Of a stretch of 64,000 nt of DNA, positions 1 through 7,609 are shown piece by piece. The notes under the pieces are model-generated. The model saw nothing but the letters and a program-made list of their open reading frames with translations, ran no database searches and had not been told where the DNA came from. Source of the stretch: Verrucomicrobiota bacterium. Lineage in GTDB: Bacteria > Verrucomicrobiota > Verrucomicrobiia > Opitutales > Opitutaceae. The DNA is taken from NCBI GenBank assembly GCA_023391285.1, contig JAEWBF010000045.1, forward strand, positions 1 to 64,000. The letters run 5' to 3'. The first letter of the stretch is position 1, and every line of letters starts with the position of its first letter. A program made the translations under genes and the position numbers.

Positions 1-433
1 GTTCGGTGCCGATCTCGGGCGGGGGGGCTGGCTCGGCGGGAGAAGCGGGTTTTAGCTTCAGCTTAAATTTAGGTGCTTCGCTGCTGGCGGGTGGGGCCTC
101 CGATGAGGCGGACGCCGCTGCGGGCGATGCGAGATCGGGTGAAGGGGGCGCGACGGCGGAAGAGGGGGCTGGATCGGGTGAGGGGATGCGGGGTTTGAGC
201 CGAATCGGCGGAGGCGAGGAATCGCTGGCTGGCGAAGGCGATGAGGGCGATTCACTGGCGGGCGCGGAGGTTTCTGACGTGAGTTTGGGTTTGAGCCGCA
301 GGCGCGGAGGGGACGGCTCGGCGGGGGGCGTTTGAGGCTCGGCGGCGACGGGCGGCGGAGCGGGATTTTCCGTGGAGTCGGGCTTCGCGCGCGGCTTGAG
401 GCGCAGCGGTTGAGGCGTGGACTCGTCGCTCAT
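1..433 (-). CDS. Proline-rich RLKP-repeat protein, C-terminus beyond the window
   Basis: An open frame on the minus strand starts at the ATG whose A is base 433 (protein begins MSDESTPQPLRLKP) and runs off the left edge without a stop, giving 144 visible codons. The product is low-complexity, very rich in Pro, Ser, Ala and Glu, and carries a recurring basic motif, R/K-L-K-P, about every 35-40 residues (PLRLKPRAKP, LRLKPKL, IRLKPRIP, FKLKLKP). It has no signal peptide or membrane segment in the visible part. It looks like a disordered linker or N-terminal tail of a larger protein whose folded part would lie left of the window. It is divergent from the lipoprotein at 526. The function is unknown. 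The frame is supported by its uninterrupted length and the regular motif spacing. Confidence 0.6.
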   Translation of the reverse strand, partial: MSDESTPQPLRLKPRAKPDSTENPAPPPVAAEPQTPPAEPSPPRLRLKPKLTSETSAPASESPSSPSPASDSSPPPIRLKPRIPSPDPAPSSAVAPPSPDLASPAAASASSEAPPASSEAPKFKLKLKPASPAEPAPPPEIGTE

Positions 434-525
434 CGGGCGGATGCAAGCAAGTTATGCCGGGGCGCGAAACCAAAAAGATTCACTGGCGGTGCTGCGGTGG
501 GTTTGCCACGCTGTCGGGTCGCATC

Positions 526-789
526 ATGAATTTGAAGCCAACGCTCATCGTCTGTTTATCGGCTGCCGCCCTGATCTCCTTAACTGGCTGCAATTTCTTT
601 CGGAAAAACAAGAAGCCGAAGGAGAACCCGAGGTTGGCATTGCAGGTGGAGCAGGAGTTTCGCGAACGCTGGATGGAGAAACGGGTGGCGGAGCTGACGG
701 CGCAGGGGACGGATGCGGGGACGGCGCAGCAGCAGGCGGCGCGGGAGTTTGGGGAGCGTTATCCTTATCTCCGAGCGGGGGCGCAGTGA
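526..789 (+). CDS. Small putative lipoprotein, unknown function
   Basis: An 87-residue protein starting MNLKPTLIVC. A hydrophobic signal segment of about 15 residues ends in an LTGC lipobox, so Cys22 is the likely lipidated residue. The mature part is highly charged and probably helical: a KNKKPKENPR basic patch, then Glu/Arg-rich sequence with many Ala and Gln. An upstream in-frame start at 454 exists but would place 24 non-signal residues before the signal sequence, so 526 is preferred. No family is recognised. A perfect 6-bp hairpin (795-809) follows the stop codon. The envelope location is inferred from the lipobox only. Confidence 0.7.
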   Translation: MNLKPTLIVCLSAAALISLTGCNFFRKNKKPKENPRLALQVEQEFRERWMEKRVAELTAQGTDAGTAQQQAAREFGERYPYLRAGAQ

Positions 790-794
790 GGCGA

Positions 795-809
795 CGGCCC
801 TTTGGGCCG
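795..809. other. Short GC hairpin after lipoprotein gene
   Basis: CGGCCC-TTT-GGGCCG forms a perfect 6-bp stem six bases after the lipoprotein stop. No T-tract follows, so it is at most a weak terminator. The remaining bases up to the rarD start show nothing else recognisable. Confidence 0.3.
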
Positions 810-955
810 GGATCGGGTTGATACAGAACAGCGAAGACGCGGCGGGGCGCGTAGTCCGGAAGGTGAACAGCGGGTGTGTGCGGTCATGTGCACAGCGGTG
901 GGAGAGTTGACGGCGGGCCGGCGCGTGTGAGTGCTGGACGGATGGAGCCGGTGCG

Positions 956-1897
956 ATGACCTCGAACAAGGAAGCGGGTAGGGAGGGCGAAACGCACACA
1001 CGTTCAGCTATGGGGCTGCGGGGGGCCGGTGCGGCGGCGGCGGCGTATTTGGCGTGGGGGTTATTTCCCGCGTTTTGGAAGCAGCTGGGGGAAGTGAATG
1101 CGTTGGAGTTGATCGCTCACCGGCATGTGTGGTCGTTGTTGTTCGTCGGCGTGGTGATGGCGCTGGGGCGTGGAGCGGAAGAGTTTTGGGGCGGGCTCCG
1201 ATCTCGGGCGGCGCTGATGTGGCACGCGGCGAGTGGCACGTTGCTGACGGTGAACTGGCTGGTGTTCGTGTGGGGGGTGAACCGCGGACACGTGGTGGAG
1301 GCGAGTCTCGGGTATTTCCTGGTGCCGCTGGTGAATGTGTTGTTGGGACGATTTGCGCTAGGGGAGCGGTTGCGGCGCGCGCAGTGGATTGCGGTGGTGC
1401 TGGCGGGGGCGGGGGTCGCGGTGTTGTTGTTGCGCGTGGGCGGCGTGCCTTGGATCGCGCTGGTGCTGGCGGCGACGTTTGGCGCGTATGGGCTGATCCG
1501 GAAGAAGTCGCCGTTGGGACCGCTTGCGGGGTTGGGGGTGGAGACGCTGCTCCTCGCTCCGGCGGCGATTGGATTCCTGGTGTGGTGCCAGTGGCAGGGA
1601 CGGGGCGCCCTCGGGCGAGTGGACGTGGGGGCGCATGCGTTGCTGTTGAGCACCGGCGTGGTGACGGCGGTGCCGCTGTTGCTGTTTGCGTATGGGGCGC
1701 GCCGGGTGCGTTTCACCACGCTTGGGCTGCTGCAGTATATTGCGCCGACGGTGCAGTTCGCGCTCGGGGTGTGGTGGTATCGCGAGCCGTTTTCGGCGGA
1801 GCGCGGAGCGGCGTTTGCGTTGATTTGGGCGGGACTCGCGCTCTACACGGCGGACAATTTATGGAGCCGCCGACGCTTTATGGCGGGAGGATCTTGA
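956..1897 (+). CDS. rarD: RarD-like EamA-family membrane permease
   Basis: A 313-residue polytopic inner-membrane protein with about ten hydrophobic segments, the usual length and layout of RarD/EamA (drug/metabolite transporter) proteins, which carry two five-helix halves. Typical features are the early AAYLAWGLFPAFWKQL segment, LIAHRHVWSL, NWLVFVWGVN, the G-Y-F-LVPL segment and LGLLQYIAPT in the second half. The substrate is not known; RarD was named for chloramphenicol resistance but the physiological role of most homologues is open. The ATG at 956 has GGAG about nine bases upstream; an internal ATG at 1010 lacks any ribosome-binding site. The 3' end overlaps the convergent FKBP gene by 20 bp. 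Confidence 0.88.
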   Translation: MTSNKEAGREGETHTRSAMGLRGAGAAAAAYLAWGLFPAFWKQLGEVNALELIAHRHVWSLLFVGVVMALGRGAEEFWGGLRSRAALMWHAASGTLLTVNWLVFVWGVNRGHVVEASLGYFLVPLVNVLLGRFALGERLRRAQWIAVVLAGAGVAVLLLRVGGVPWIALVLAATFGAYGLIRKKSPLGPLAGLGVETLLLAPAAIGFLVWCQWQGRGALGRVDVGAHALLLSTGVVTAVPLLLFAYGARRVRFTTLGLLQYIAPTVQFALGVWWYREPFSAERGAAFALIWAGLALYTADNLWSRRRFMAGGS

Positions 1898-2348
1898 TGA
1901 GCTCCATCTCGAAGACGAGCGTGGCATTGCGCGGGATGGTGGGCGGGCGACCGCGAGCGCCGTAGGCCAGCGTGCCGGGGATGATGACGAGACGTTTCTC
2001 GTTGAGCTTCATCAAAGGCAGAAGGTGATCCCAGCCGACGATGACCTCGCCGCGGCCGACGCGGAAGCTGAACGGCTCGATCGGATCGAGTTTCTCGTCG
2101 AACTTCGTGCCGTCGAGCAGCCAGCCGGTGTAGAGCATGCCGACGCGATCGCCGCGTTTGGGTTGAGGGCCCTCACCTTCCTTCAGGATGATATAACGGA
2201 TGCCGGTGCTGGTGCGTTTGGTGCCGGGCCATTTTTTGTCGACGAACTCGATTTGCTCCGGCGTGAGGTATTCGGGTTGGGCTCGGAGGAGGGGAGCGCT
2301 GGCGAAAGCGATGACGAGGAGCGCGAGGCGCAGAACGAGCGGAAGCAT
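1878..2348 (-). CDS. FKBP-type peptidyl-prolyl cis-trans isomerase, exported
   Basis: 156 residues: a signal peptide of about 24 residues ending LLRAQ, then a single FKBP domain. Recognisable elements are GDRVGMLYTGWLLDGTKFD, the V-I-V-G-W-D pocket strand, IPGTLAYGARG and the closing IPRNATLVFEMELIKI. These match the FK506-binding fold and its active-site Tyr, Phe, Trp and Asp positions. The likely role is proline isomerisation during folding of exported proteins in the periplasm. The start chosen is the ATG directly preceding the signal peptide; the frame stays open much further upstream but only in shadow of the glycosylase gene. It is convergent with rarD. Confidence 0.88.
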   Translation of the reverse strand: MLPLVLRLALLVIAFASAPLLRAQPEYLTPEQIEFVDKKWPGTKRTSTGIRYIILKEGEGPQPKRGDRVGMLYTGWLLDGTKFDEKLDPIEPFSFRVGRGEVIVGWDHLLPLMKLNEKRLVIIPGTLAYGARGRPPTIPRNATLVFEMELIKILPP

Positions 2349-2377
2349 GATGGGCGATTTAGTGTGAAACGGCGGAA

Positions 2378-2989
2378 TTACACGGATTTTTTTATGGCGG
2401 GGTGTGCGGCGATCCTCGCGAACGCGGCGCGGAGGAGGGTTTTTCCGGGCTCCATGCGATGCCACGGCGAGGCTCCGGACGGGTGGGGAAGCGGGATGCA
2501 GTCGGCGACGTGACCGTGGTAGGAGACGGAAAACGATTTTCCGATGATGTCGGTCAGCGGGGCGGGCGGGAGAAATTGAGAGAGCGCGAGTTTTCCGACG
2601 GGGAGCACGAGTTGGGGCTGAAGAAGGGCGAATTCGCGCTGGAGCCAGCCGGAGCAGTTGGCGATTTCGTCGGGGGCGGGCACGCGGTCGCCGCCCTCGG
2701 GGCGTTTGCCGGGGAAGCAGCGGCAGACGGCGGCGAAGTAGATGCGGTCGCGCACCTCGTCTTCGGTCCAGCCGAGGGCTTCGTTGAACCATTTGAAAAG
2801 CGTTTTGCCGGCGGTCCAGGCGAACGGGCGCCCGAATTTTGGCTCCTTATCGCCGGGTGCCTGGCCAACGAGGAGAACCCGTGAAGTCACGGGCCGCCCG
2901 ACGACCACGGGCCGGATCATGGCTGGGCAGCGGGTGCAGCGGCGGAGGGCGGCGAGGTGTTGTTCGACGGCAGTGAGGGACGGGCGCAC
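2378..2989 (-). CDS. Uracil-DNA glycosylase superfamily protein (Fe-S type, family 4/5-like)
   Basis: 203 residues from the preferred GTG start. The GQAPG motif at about residues 42-46 is the motif-A loop of family 4/5 uracil-DNA glycosylases, and LPHPSGASP near residue 170 is motif B. Cysteines C18-x2-C21, C89/C91 and C112 fit the four ligands of the [4Fe-4S] cluster in these enzymes. The expected role is excision of uracil or other deaminated bases from DNA. The GTG at 2989 has GGAG nine bases upstream. An ATG at 3043 in frame would add 18 residues encoded by an inverted-repeat element (2996-3119), so it is less likely. The exact family (4, 5 or a related clade) is not settled by eye. Confidence 0.85.
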   Translation of the reverse strand: MRPSLTAVEQHLAALRRCTRCPAMIRPVVVGRPVTSRVLLVGQAPGDKEPKFGRPFAWTAGKTLFKWFNEALGWTEDEVRDRIYFAAVCRCFPGKRPEGGDRVPAPDEIANCSGWLQREFALLQPQLVLPVGKLALSQFLPPAPLTDIIGKSFSVSYHGHVADCIPLPHPSGASPWHRMEPGKTLLRAAFARIAAHPAIKKSV

Positions 2990-2995
2990 GGGAAG

Positions 2996-3119
2996 AAGCT
3001 CCAAGATCCAAGGACCAAGCTCCAGAGAATGTTCAAACCTCAAACTTCAAAGGAGGCGGTGGGGCAGGATTTGGTGTTTGGGCTTTGGGTGTTTCTCTGG
3101 AGCTTGGATCTTGGAGCTT
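2996..3119. repeat. REP-like inverted repeat filling a divergent intergenic region
   Basis: The left arm (2996-3029) and right arm (3093-3119) are complementary over 27 bases, apart from a 7-base insertion GACCAAG in the left arm that duplicates neighbouring sequence. The core is CTCCAAGATCCAAG and its complement. The element occupies most of the space between the divergent glycosylase and metallo-hydrolase genes, leaving little room for ordinary promoters. It resembles the palindromic intergenic elements elsewhere in this window, but belongs to a different sequence family. Confidence 0.75.
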
Positions 3120-3145
3120 TACGCGAAGCGGATATCGCTCGGCGG

Positions 3146-3877
3146 ATGTCGTTGCTGAAGCGAAACGTGCCGGCGGGGGTTTTCACGATTCGGGGCGTGA
3201 TGGGCGTTTGTCATCTGCTGGTGAACGGCCGGGAGGCGGTGCTGTTGGATGCGGGGTTGATTGGCGAAGTCGGGCAGATCCGCTGGCGGTTGCGGCGGTT
3301 GGGGTTGGGGCCGGAGAACGTGAAGGCGATTCTTTTGACGCACGGACATCTGGATCACGTGGGGAATCTGGCGTGGGCGAGAGCGTGGACGGGGGCGCCG
3401 GTGTGGGGGCATCGGTTGGAGCAGGTTCACATCGATGGAGTGTATCCATATTTTGGAGCCGCGGTGTGGTGCGGGCGGTTGGAGCGGGCAGGGCGGCGGT
3501 GCCTGGGGGTGGGCGCAGCAGTGCGGATCGATGAGACGATCGAGGATGGCGACGAGCTGCCGTTTTTCGGCGGGCTGCGCGTGGTGCATCTGCCGGGGCA
3601 CACGCTCGGGCACTGCGGGTTTTACAGCGCGCGGCACGACACGCTGTTCAGCGGTGATTTGATCGCGAGCTACTGGTTTCGCGGCGCGGTGCTGCCGCCG
3701 CCGATCTTCAACGCGCATCCGGAAATGATCGCGGCGAGTTTGGAGAAGGCGGCGCGATTGAATGCCCGATGGATCGTGCCGCAGCATTACGACGTGCTGG
3801 ACGGCGCGCTGCATCGCCGGCGATTCGACGGGCTGCTGGAGAAACGCCGCGGCTGGCGTGGGCGGACGGTGGTGTGA
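3146..3877 (+). CDS. MBL-fold metallo-hydrolase
   Basis: 243 residues with a complete metallo-beta-lactamase signature: THGHLDHVG (His66, His68, Asp70, His71), then HLPGHTLGH, FSGDL and a late PQHYD. These are the ligands for a binuclear metal centre in hydrolases such as glyoxalase II-like and quinolinase-like enzymes. No signal peptide, so it is cytoplasmic. The substrate cannot be read from the sequence. The ATG at 3146 was chosen because upstream in-frame sequence lies inside the inverted repeat (2996-3119). The gene ends in a strong hairpin shared with the convergent chemoreceptor gene. Confidence 0.85.
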   Translation: MSLLKRNVPAGVFTIRGVMGVCHLLVNGREAVLLDAGLIGEVGQIRWRLRRLGLGPENVKAILLTHGHLDHVGNLAWARAWTGAPVWGHRLEQVHIDGVYPYFGAAVWCGRLERAGRRCLGVGAAVRIDETIEDGDELPFFGGLRVVHLPGHTLGHCGFYSARHDTLFSGDLIASYWFRGAVLPPPIFNAHPEMIAASLEKAARLNARWIVPQHYDVLDGALHRRRFDGLLEKRRGWRGRTVV

Positions 3878-3908
3878 GCGGAGACGCGGCTGGGGCCGCG
3901 TCTGCCGC
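3878..3908. terminator. Bidirectional hairpin between convergent genes
   Basis: AGACGCGGC-TGGG-GCCGCGTCT is a perfect 9-bp stem with a 4-base loop, extended by GCGG/CCGC after a one-base bulge. It starts directly after the metallo-hydrolase stop and lies seven bases from the end of the chemoreceptor gene. It could terminate both transcripts. No T-tract is present on either side, so efficient intrinsic termination is not assured. Confidence 0.5.
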
Positions 3909-3914
3909 GGGTGT

Positions 3915-5471
3915 TCAGGCTTCGGCGAATTCGGCGCGCGCTGACGCCTTGGCCGCGGATACTTTCGGGCGTTGGAGGGAAATCGACGGGGCGGGGCTGT
4001 TGGATTGCAAACGATGCGAAGCGGCGAGCTTGCCGCCGACGATGCGACACAGGCGGGACACCGCGTCCTGCAGCGCCGCGGCCTGGGAATCGAGCTGTTC
4101 GGCGGAAGCGGCGGTTTCCTCGGCGCTGGCGGCGTTCGATTGCGTGACCTTGTCCATCTGAGACACGGCGGTATTCACCTGGCCGATACCCTGCGTCTGC
4201 TCGTGCGACGCGGTCGAGATCTCGGCGACCAGTGTATCCATCCGCCGGGCACGCTCGACAATGAGCTGCAGGGAGTCGGCGACCTGTCCGGAGATGTGGA
4301 CGCCCTGTTCGCTCTTGGCCACGGAGTCCTCGATGCGCGCGGCGGTTTCCTTGGCGGCTTGGGCGGAGCGCTGAGCGAGGGCGCGGACCTCTTCGGCGAC
4401 GACGGCGAAACCCATGCCGGCTTCACCGGCGCGAGCGGCTTCGACGGCGGCGTTGAGCGCGAGGATGTTGGTCTGGAAGGCGATTTCGTCGATCGTCTTC
4501 ACGATTTTGGCGATCTCGCCGGAGGACTGCTTGATGGCATCCATGGCCGCCTTCATGTGCTCCATGTCGTTGGCGCCGGTTTCGGCGGCGCTGCGGGTTT
4601 GGACGGCCATTTCCTTCGTTTGCATGGCGCTTTCGGAGTTTCGTTTCGTCATGGACGAGAGCTCTTCCAGCGAGGCGCTGGTTTCCTCGAGGGATGCGGC
4701 TTGCTCGCTGGCGCCTGCGGCGAGCGATTGACTGCTCGATGAGACCTGGGTGGAAGCGCTGGCGACGTGAGCGGCGCCTTCCTCCAGGGTGCGGCTGACG
4801 GCTTCGAGCGGCTTGGCCAGGGAGCGTGCGAAAAGAAGCGCGAGGGCGATTCCGCCGGTCACCACGCCCAGGCTGCCCCACAACGTAACTTGAAGAAGGC
4901 GGCGGGCGGCGGTGGCGCTGACGGCCTGGCGCGCGTGGAGGAGTTGTTCTTCCGCGGCGACTGCGGCGCTGAAGACGGTGCGGATGCCATCGAAGATCTG
5001 TTTGCCGCCGCCCGATTGGACGAACGTGCTGAGTTGATCGAAGGTCGCCTGTCCGGCGGCGATTTCGCGGCGCAGCGCGATGCCCTTGTCGCCGACGTTG
5101 TTTTCCCAACTGGCGGCTCGTTGGCGGATGTCGTTCCAGCGTTCGACCTGCTGAGGGTTGTCGGCGGTGAGGGAAGCAAGGCGGTCGAGGTGCGCGCGGT
5201 AGGCTTTCTGGCCGGCATGGTAGGGCTCGAGGAATTCGTCCTGGCCAACGACCATGAAGCCGCGGAGGCCCGTTTCCATGTTCACGAGGGCGGTGAGGGC
5301 GCTGTTGGCGGTCGTGATGACTTCGCGGGTGTGGTTCACCCAGCCGTCGGTCTCGAGGTTTAGTCGCGTGGTGCGGTAAGCGAATGCGTTGATGCCGGCG
5401 ACGGAGAGAAGGACGGCGGCGAAAATCGCCAGGAGCCGTGTCTGGATGTGGAGGCGTTGGAAAGATTGCAC
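3915..5471 (-). CDS. Methyl-accepting chemotaxis protein with CHASE3-like sensor
   Basis: About 518 residues. An N-terminal transmembrane helix (LLAIFAAVLLSVAGINAF) is followed by a periplasmic helical domain with METGLRGFMVVGQDEFLEPY, the signature of a CHASE3-type sensor, then a second membrane helix and a cytoplasmic signalling domain. The hairpin tip reads EIAFQTNILALNAAVEAARA, the CheA/CheW-binding consensus. No ATG exists between the stop of the upstream chemoreceptor gene (5557) and the first membrane helix, so a GTG at 5471 is proposed; this start is uncertain. It is the last gene of the porin/binding-protein/chemoreceptor cluster and parallels the neighbouring chemoreceptor in the signalling half. 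Ligand unknown. Confidence 0.88.
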   Translation of the reverse strand: MQSFQRLHIQTRLLAIFAAVLLSVAGINAFAYRTTRLNLETDGWVNHTREVITTANSALTALVNMETGLRGFMVVGQDEFLEPYHAGQKAYRAHLDRLASLTADNPQQVERWNDIRQRAASWENNVGDKGIALRREIAAGQATFDQLSTFVQSGGGKQIFDGIRTVFSAAVAAEEQLLHARQAVSATAARRLLQVTLWGSLGVVTGGIALALLFARSLAKPLEAVSRTLEEGAAHVASASTQVSSSSQSLAAGASEQAASLEETSASLEELSSMTKRNSESAMQTKEMAVQTRSAAETGANDMEHMKAAMDAIKQSSGEIAKIVKTIDEIAFQTNILALNAAVEAARAGEAGMGFAVVAEEVRALAQRSAQAAKETAARIEDSVAKSEQGVHISGQVADSLQLIVERARRMDTLVAEISTASHEQTQGIGQVNTAVSQMDKVTQSNAASAEETAASAEQLDSQAAALQDAVSRLCRIVGGKLAASHRLQSNSPAPSISLQRPKVSAAKASARAEFAEA

Positions 5472-5556
5472 GGGGAGGTTGAGCGATGACTTGTGGTCGA
5501 CGAAACGGGATCGATACGCGGTGTGGAGCGAGGATGGCCGCGCGGTGTGGGCTGAG

Positions 5557-7113
5557 TTAAACGACGGCCGGAGCCGGCTGGGCGCGGCGGTGCGCTGCGG
5601 CGCGGTGGGTGGCGGCCGCGACGGTGCTGGGAGAGGAGTGGGCGGGCGCGGATTTTTCGCCGATGAGAGTGGCGAGGTTGACGACTGCTTCGCTGAGGAC
5701 GGCGGCCTGGGCGTTGAGCTCTTGCGAGGCGGCGGCGGTTTCCTCGGCGCTGCCGGCGTTGGCCTGCGTGATCTGGTCCATTTGCGAGAGGGCCTTCGTG
5801 ACTTGGCCAATGCCTTGGTTTTGTTCGTGGGAGGCGGTCGCGATCTCGCCCACGAGCTGATCGAGGTGGCGGATTTGTTGTTGGATCGATTCGAAGCTTT
5901 TTGCGACTTCGGCGCTGAGATGCGCGCCCTGTTGGCTCTTGGCGACGGAGTCTTCGATCTTGGCTGCGGTTTCTTTTGCGGCGGTCGCGGAGCGTTGGGC
6001 GAGCGCGCGGACCTCTTCGGCGACGACGGCGAAACCCATGCCGGCTTCGCCGGCGCGGGCGGCTTCGACGGCGGCGTTGAGGGCGAGGATGTTGGTTTGA
6101 AACGCGATCTCGTCGATCGTCTTGATGATTTTGGCGATGTCGTCGGACGAGGCTTTGATGGCGCCCATGGCGGTGTCCATGGCGCGCATGTGTTCGAAGC
6201 CGGCGTCGGCGGAGGTGCGGGCGTGGCTCGCGGCTTGTTTGGCCTGTTGCGCGCTGTCGGCGTTGCGGCGCGTCATGCTGTTGAGTTGTTCGAGCGAGGC
6301 GCTCGTTTCCTCGAGAGCGGCGGCTTGGGCGCTGGAGCCGTCGGCGAGCGAATGGCTGGAACTGGCGACGAGCGCGGCGTTGTTCTGAACGATGACGTTG
6401 GAGGAACTGAGGGCGCGGTTGGTGTCGCGGAGCCGGGTGAAGATGCCGCGGGTGGACGCGAGCGTGACAACGAGGCAAAGGAGGGTGAGTCCGCCCACGA
6501 TGGAGGCGCCGAGCAATCCAAAGCGGTCAGCGCGTTCGATGATGGCGAGCGTGGCGACGCCGGCGCCGCTGGAGAGTTCGAAGTAGTGGGCGTTGAGACG
6601 GTCGAGAAGTGTTTTGATGGTGGCTTCGGCGGGCGCGACCTTTTGGTCGAGCGTGGTCATTGCCTTCTCGAAGTCGCCCCCGAGCAGTTCCGACTGAAAC
6701 GTCTCGGCGGCGGCGCGATAAACGATGACTGCTTCGGACACGCGAGCGATCAGATCCTGGGTTTCGGCGTCGGCCGAGAGCGCCTTCAATTGGCCGAGCG
6801 CGGCGTCGAGTTGGAGGGCTTCCGCGTGAAAGGCGTCCTTCTGCGCCTTCATCGCGGCGTCGTCGCGGGCGAGCGCGAACTGCAGCGTGAAGACGTTCAG
6901 ATTCTGGGCGGCGTCCTGCAGGCGCGCGAGGGCGAGCAAACCGGGGAGGAACTCGCGCGTGAGTGTATTCGTTTCTCGACTACTCTGACGCGTGAACTGT
7001 GCCGACACGACGGCGAGCGTGCCGACGCCCACGGCGACGAGGGCGAAGCAGGTCGTGACGACGAACACGGTTTTGCGAAAACTGAGGCGACGGAGGGATG
7101 GGAGAAACTTCAT
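5557..7113 (-). CDS. Methyl-accepting chemotaxis protein with four-helix sensor
   Basis: 518 residues from the ATG at 7113; a GTG seven codons upstream is also possible. TM1 (TVFVVTTCFALVAVGVGTL) is followed by a roughly 150-residue helical periplasmic domain of the 4HB_MCP style, TM2 near residue 205 (FGLLGASIVGGLTLLCLVV), and a long coiled signalling domain. The tip EIAFQTNILALNAAVEAARA is identical to that of the downstream chemoreceptor, while the sensor domains differ (four-helix versus CHASE3), so the two probably respond to different inputs through a shared kinase. There is no C-terminal receptor-tethering pentapeptide; the tail is Ala/Pro-rich. Confidence 0.9.
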   Translation of the reverse strand: MKFLPSLRRLSFRKTVFVVTTCFALVAVGVGTLAVVSAQFTRQSSRETNTLTREFLPGLLALARLQDAAQNLNVFTLQFALARDDAAMKAQKDAFHAEALQLDAALGQLKALSADAETQDLIARVSEAVIVYRAAAETFQSELLGGDFEKAMTTLDQKVAPAEATIKTLLDRLNAHYFELSSGAGVATLAIIERADRFGLLGASIVGGLTLLCLVVTLASTRGIFTRLRDTNRALSSSNVIVQNNAALVASSSHSLADGSSAQAAALEETSASLEQLNSMTRRNADSAQQAKQAASHARTSADAGFEHMRAMDTAMGAIKASSDDIAKIIKTIDEIAFQTNILALNAAVEAARAGEAGMGFAVVAEEVRALAQRSATAAKETAAKIEDSVAKSQQGAHLSAEVAKSFESIQQQIRHLDQLVGEIATASHEQNQGIGQVTKALSQMDQITQANAGSAEETAAASQELNAQAAVLSEAVVNLATLIGEKSAPAHSSPSTVAAATHRAAAHRRAQPAPAVV

Positions 7114-7173
7114 GGCGCGAGCAGAGGAGCGCACGGCATCCGCGTCGGTGCGGAGGCCGTGCGGCGAGGGAGC

Positions 7174-7584
7174 TTACTGGGCGAGGGTGGCGAGGTCGCC
7201 GAAGCTGGCGGACTCGCCGATGACGACGGCGCCGGGCGTTTCGGCGGCGAGTTTCAGGGCGTCGGCTTCGGACTCGACGATCTTGGGCGCGGAGCCGCCG
7301 CCGGTCATGAAGAGGCGCCGCCAGTGATTTTGAAACTGGCTGGTCGTCATGGCGACGTGGGCTTTGAGGAACGCTTCTTGGTTGTCGCTGGATTTGGCGA
7401 TGACGAGAACGACGCGAGCGTCGCCGATCGTCACGCGTTTGCCGAGAAGAACGGCTTTGACGCCGTCGGCGTCGAGGGTGTGGCCCTTGAGACCGGCGTG
7501 ACCCGCGAGGGCGGGAGCGGCGTGGAGGGAGCCGGCGAACGCGAGAGCGGCGGCGGCGAGAAGGAAGCGGAGTAGCGTCGTCAT
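7174..7584 (-). CDS. PstS-like periplasmic binding protein (short)
   Basis: 136 residues with a signal peptide ending near GSLHA. The mature protein contains LLGKRVTIGDARVVLVIAKS and FQNHWRRLFMTGGG followed by a C-terminal AVVIGESASFGDLATL segment. This is the pattern of short phosphate-ABC-transporter-type substrate-binding proteins often encoded next to a porin and chemoreceptors. At 136 residues it is under half the length of transport PstS and carries one lobe at most, so a sensory or scavenging role is more plausible than classical uptake. It starts 25 bases after the porin stop, and the chemoreceptor follows. Confidence 0.72.
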   Translation of the reverse strand: MTTLLRFLLAAAALAFAGSLHAAPALAGHAGLKGHTLDADGVKAVLLGKRVTIGDARVVLVIAKSSDNQEAFLKAHVAMTTSQFQNHWRRLFMTGGGSAPKIVESEADALKLAAETPGAVVIGESASFGDLATLAQ

Positions 7585-7609
7585 CGTAGTTGAAATTTGG
7601 AGACGGTGC

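Noticed and set aside
795..809. Intrinsic terminator after the small lipoprotein gene
   Set aside because: Short stem and no T-tract; kept only as a hairpin.
5389..7575. 728-codon plus-strand frame opposite the chemoreceptors
   Set aside because: The true chemoreceptor motifs are on the minus strand; this frame is Gly/Asp/Val-rich antisense.
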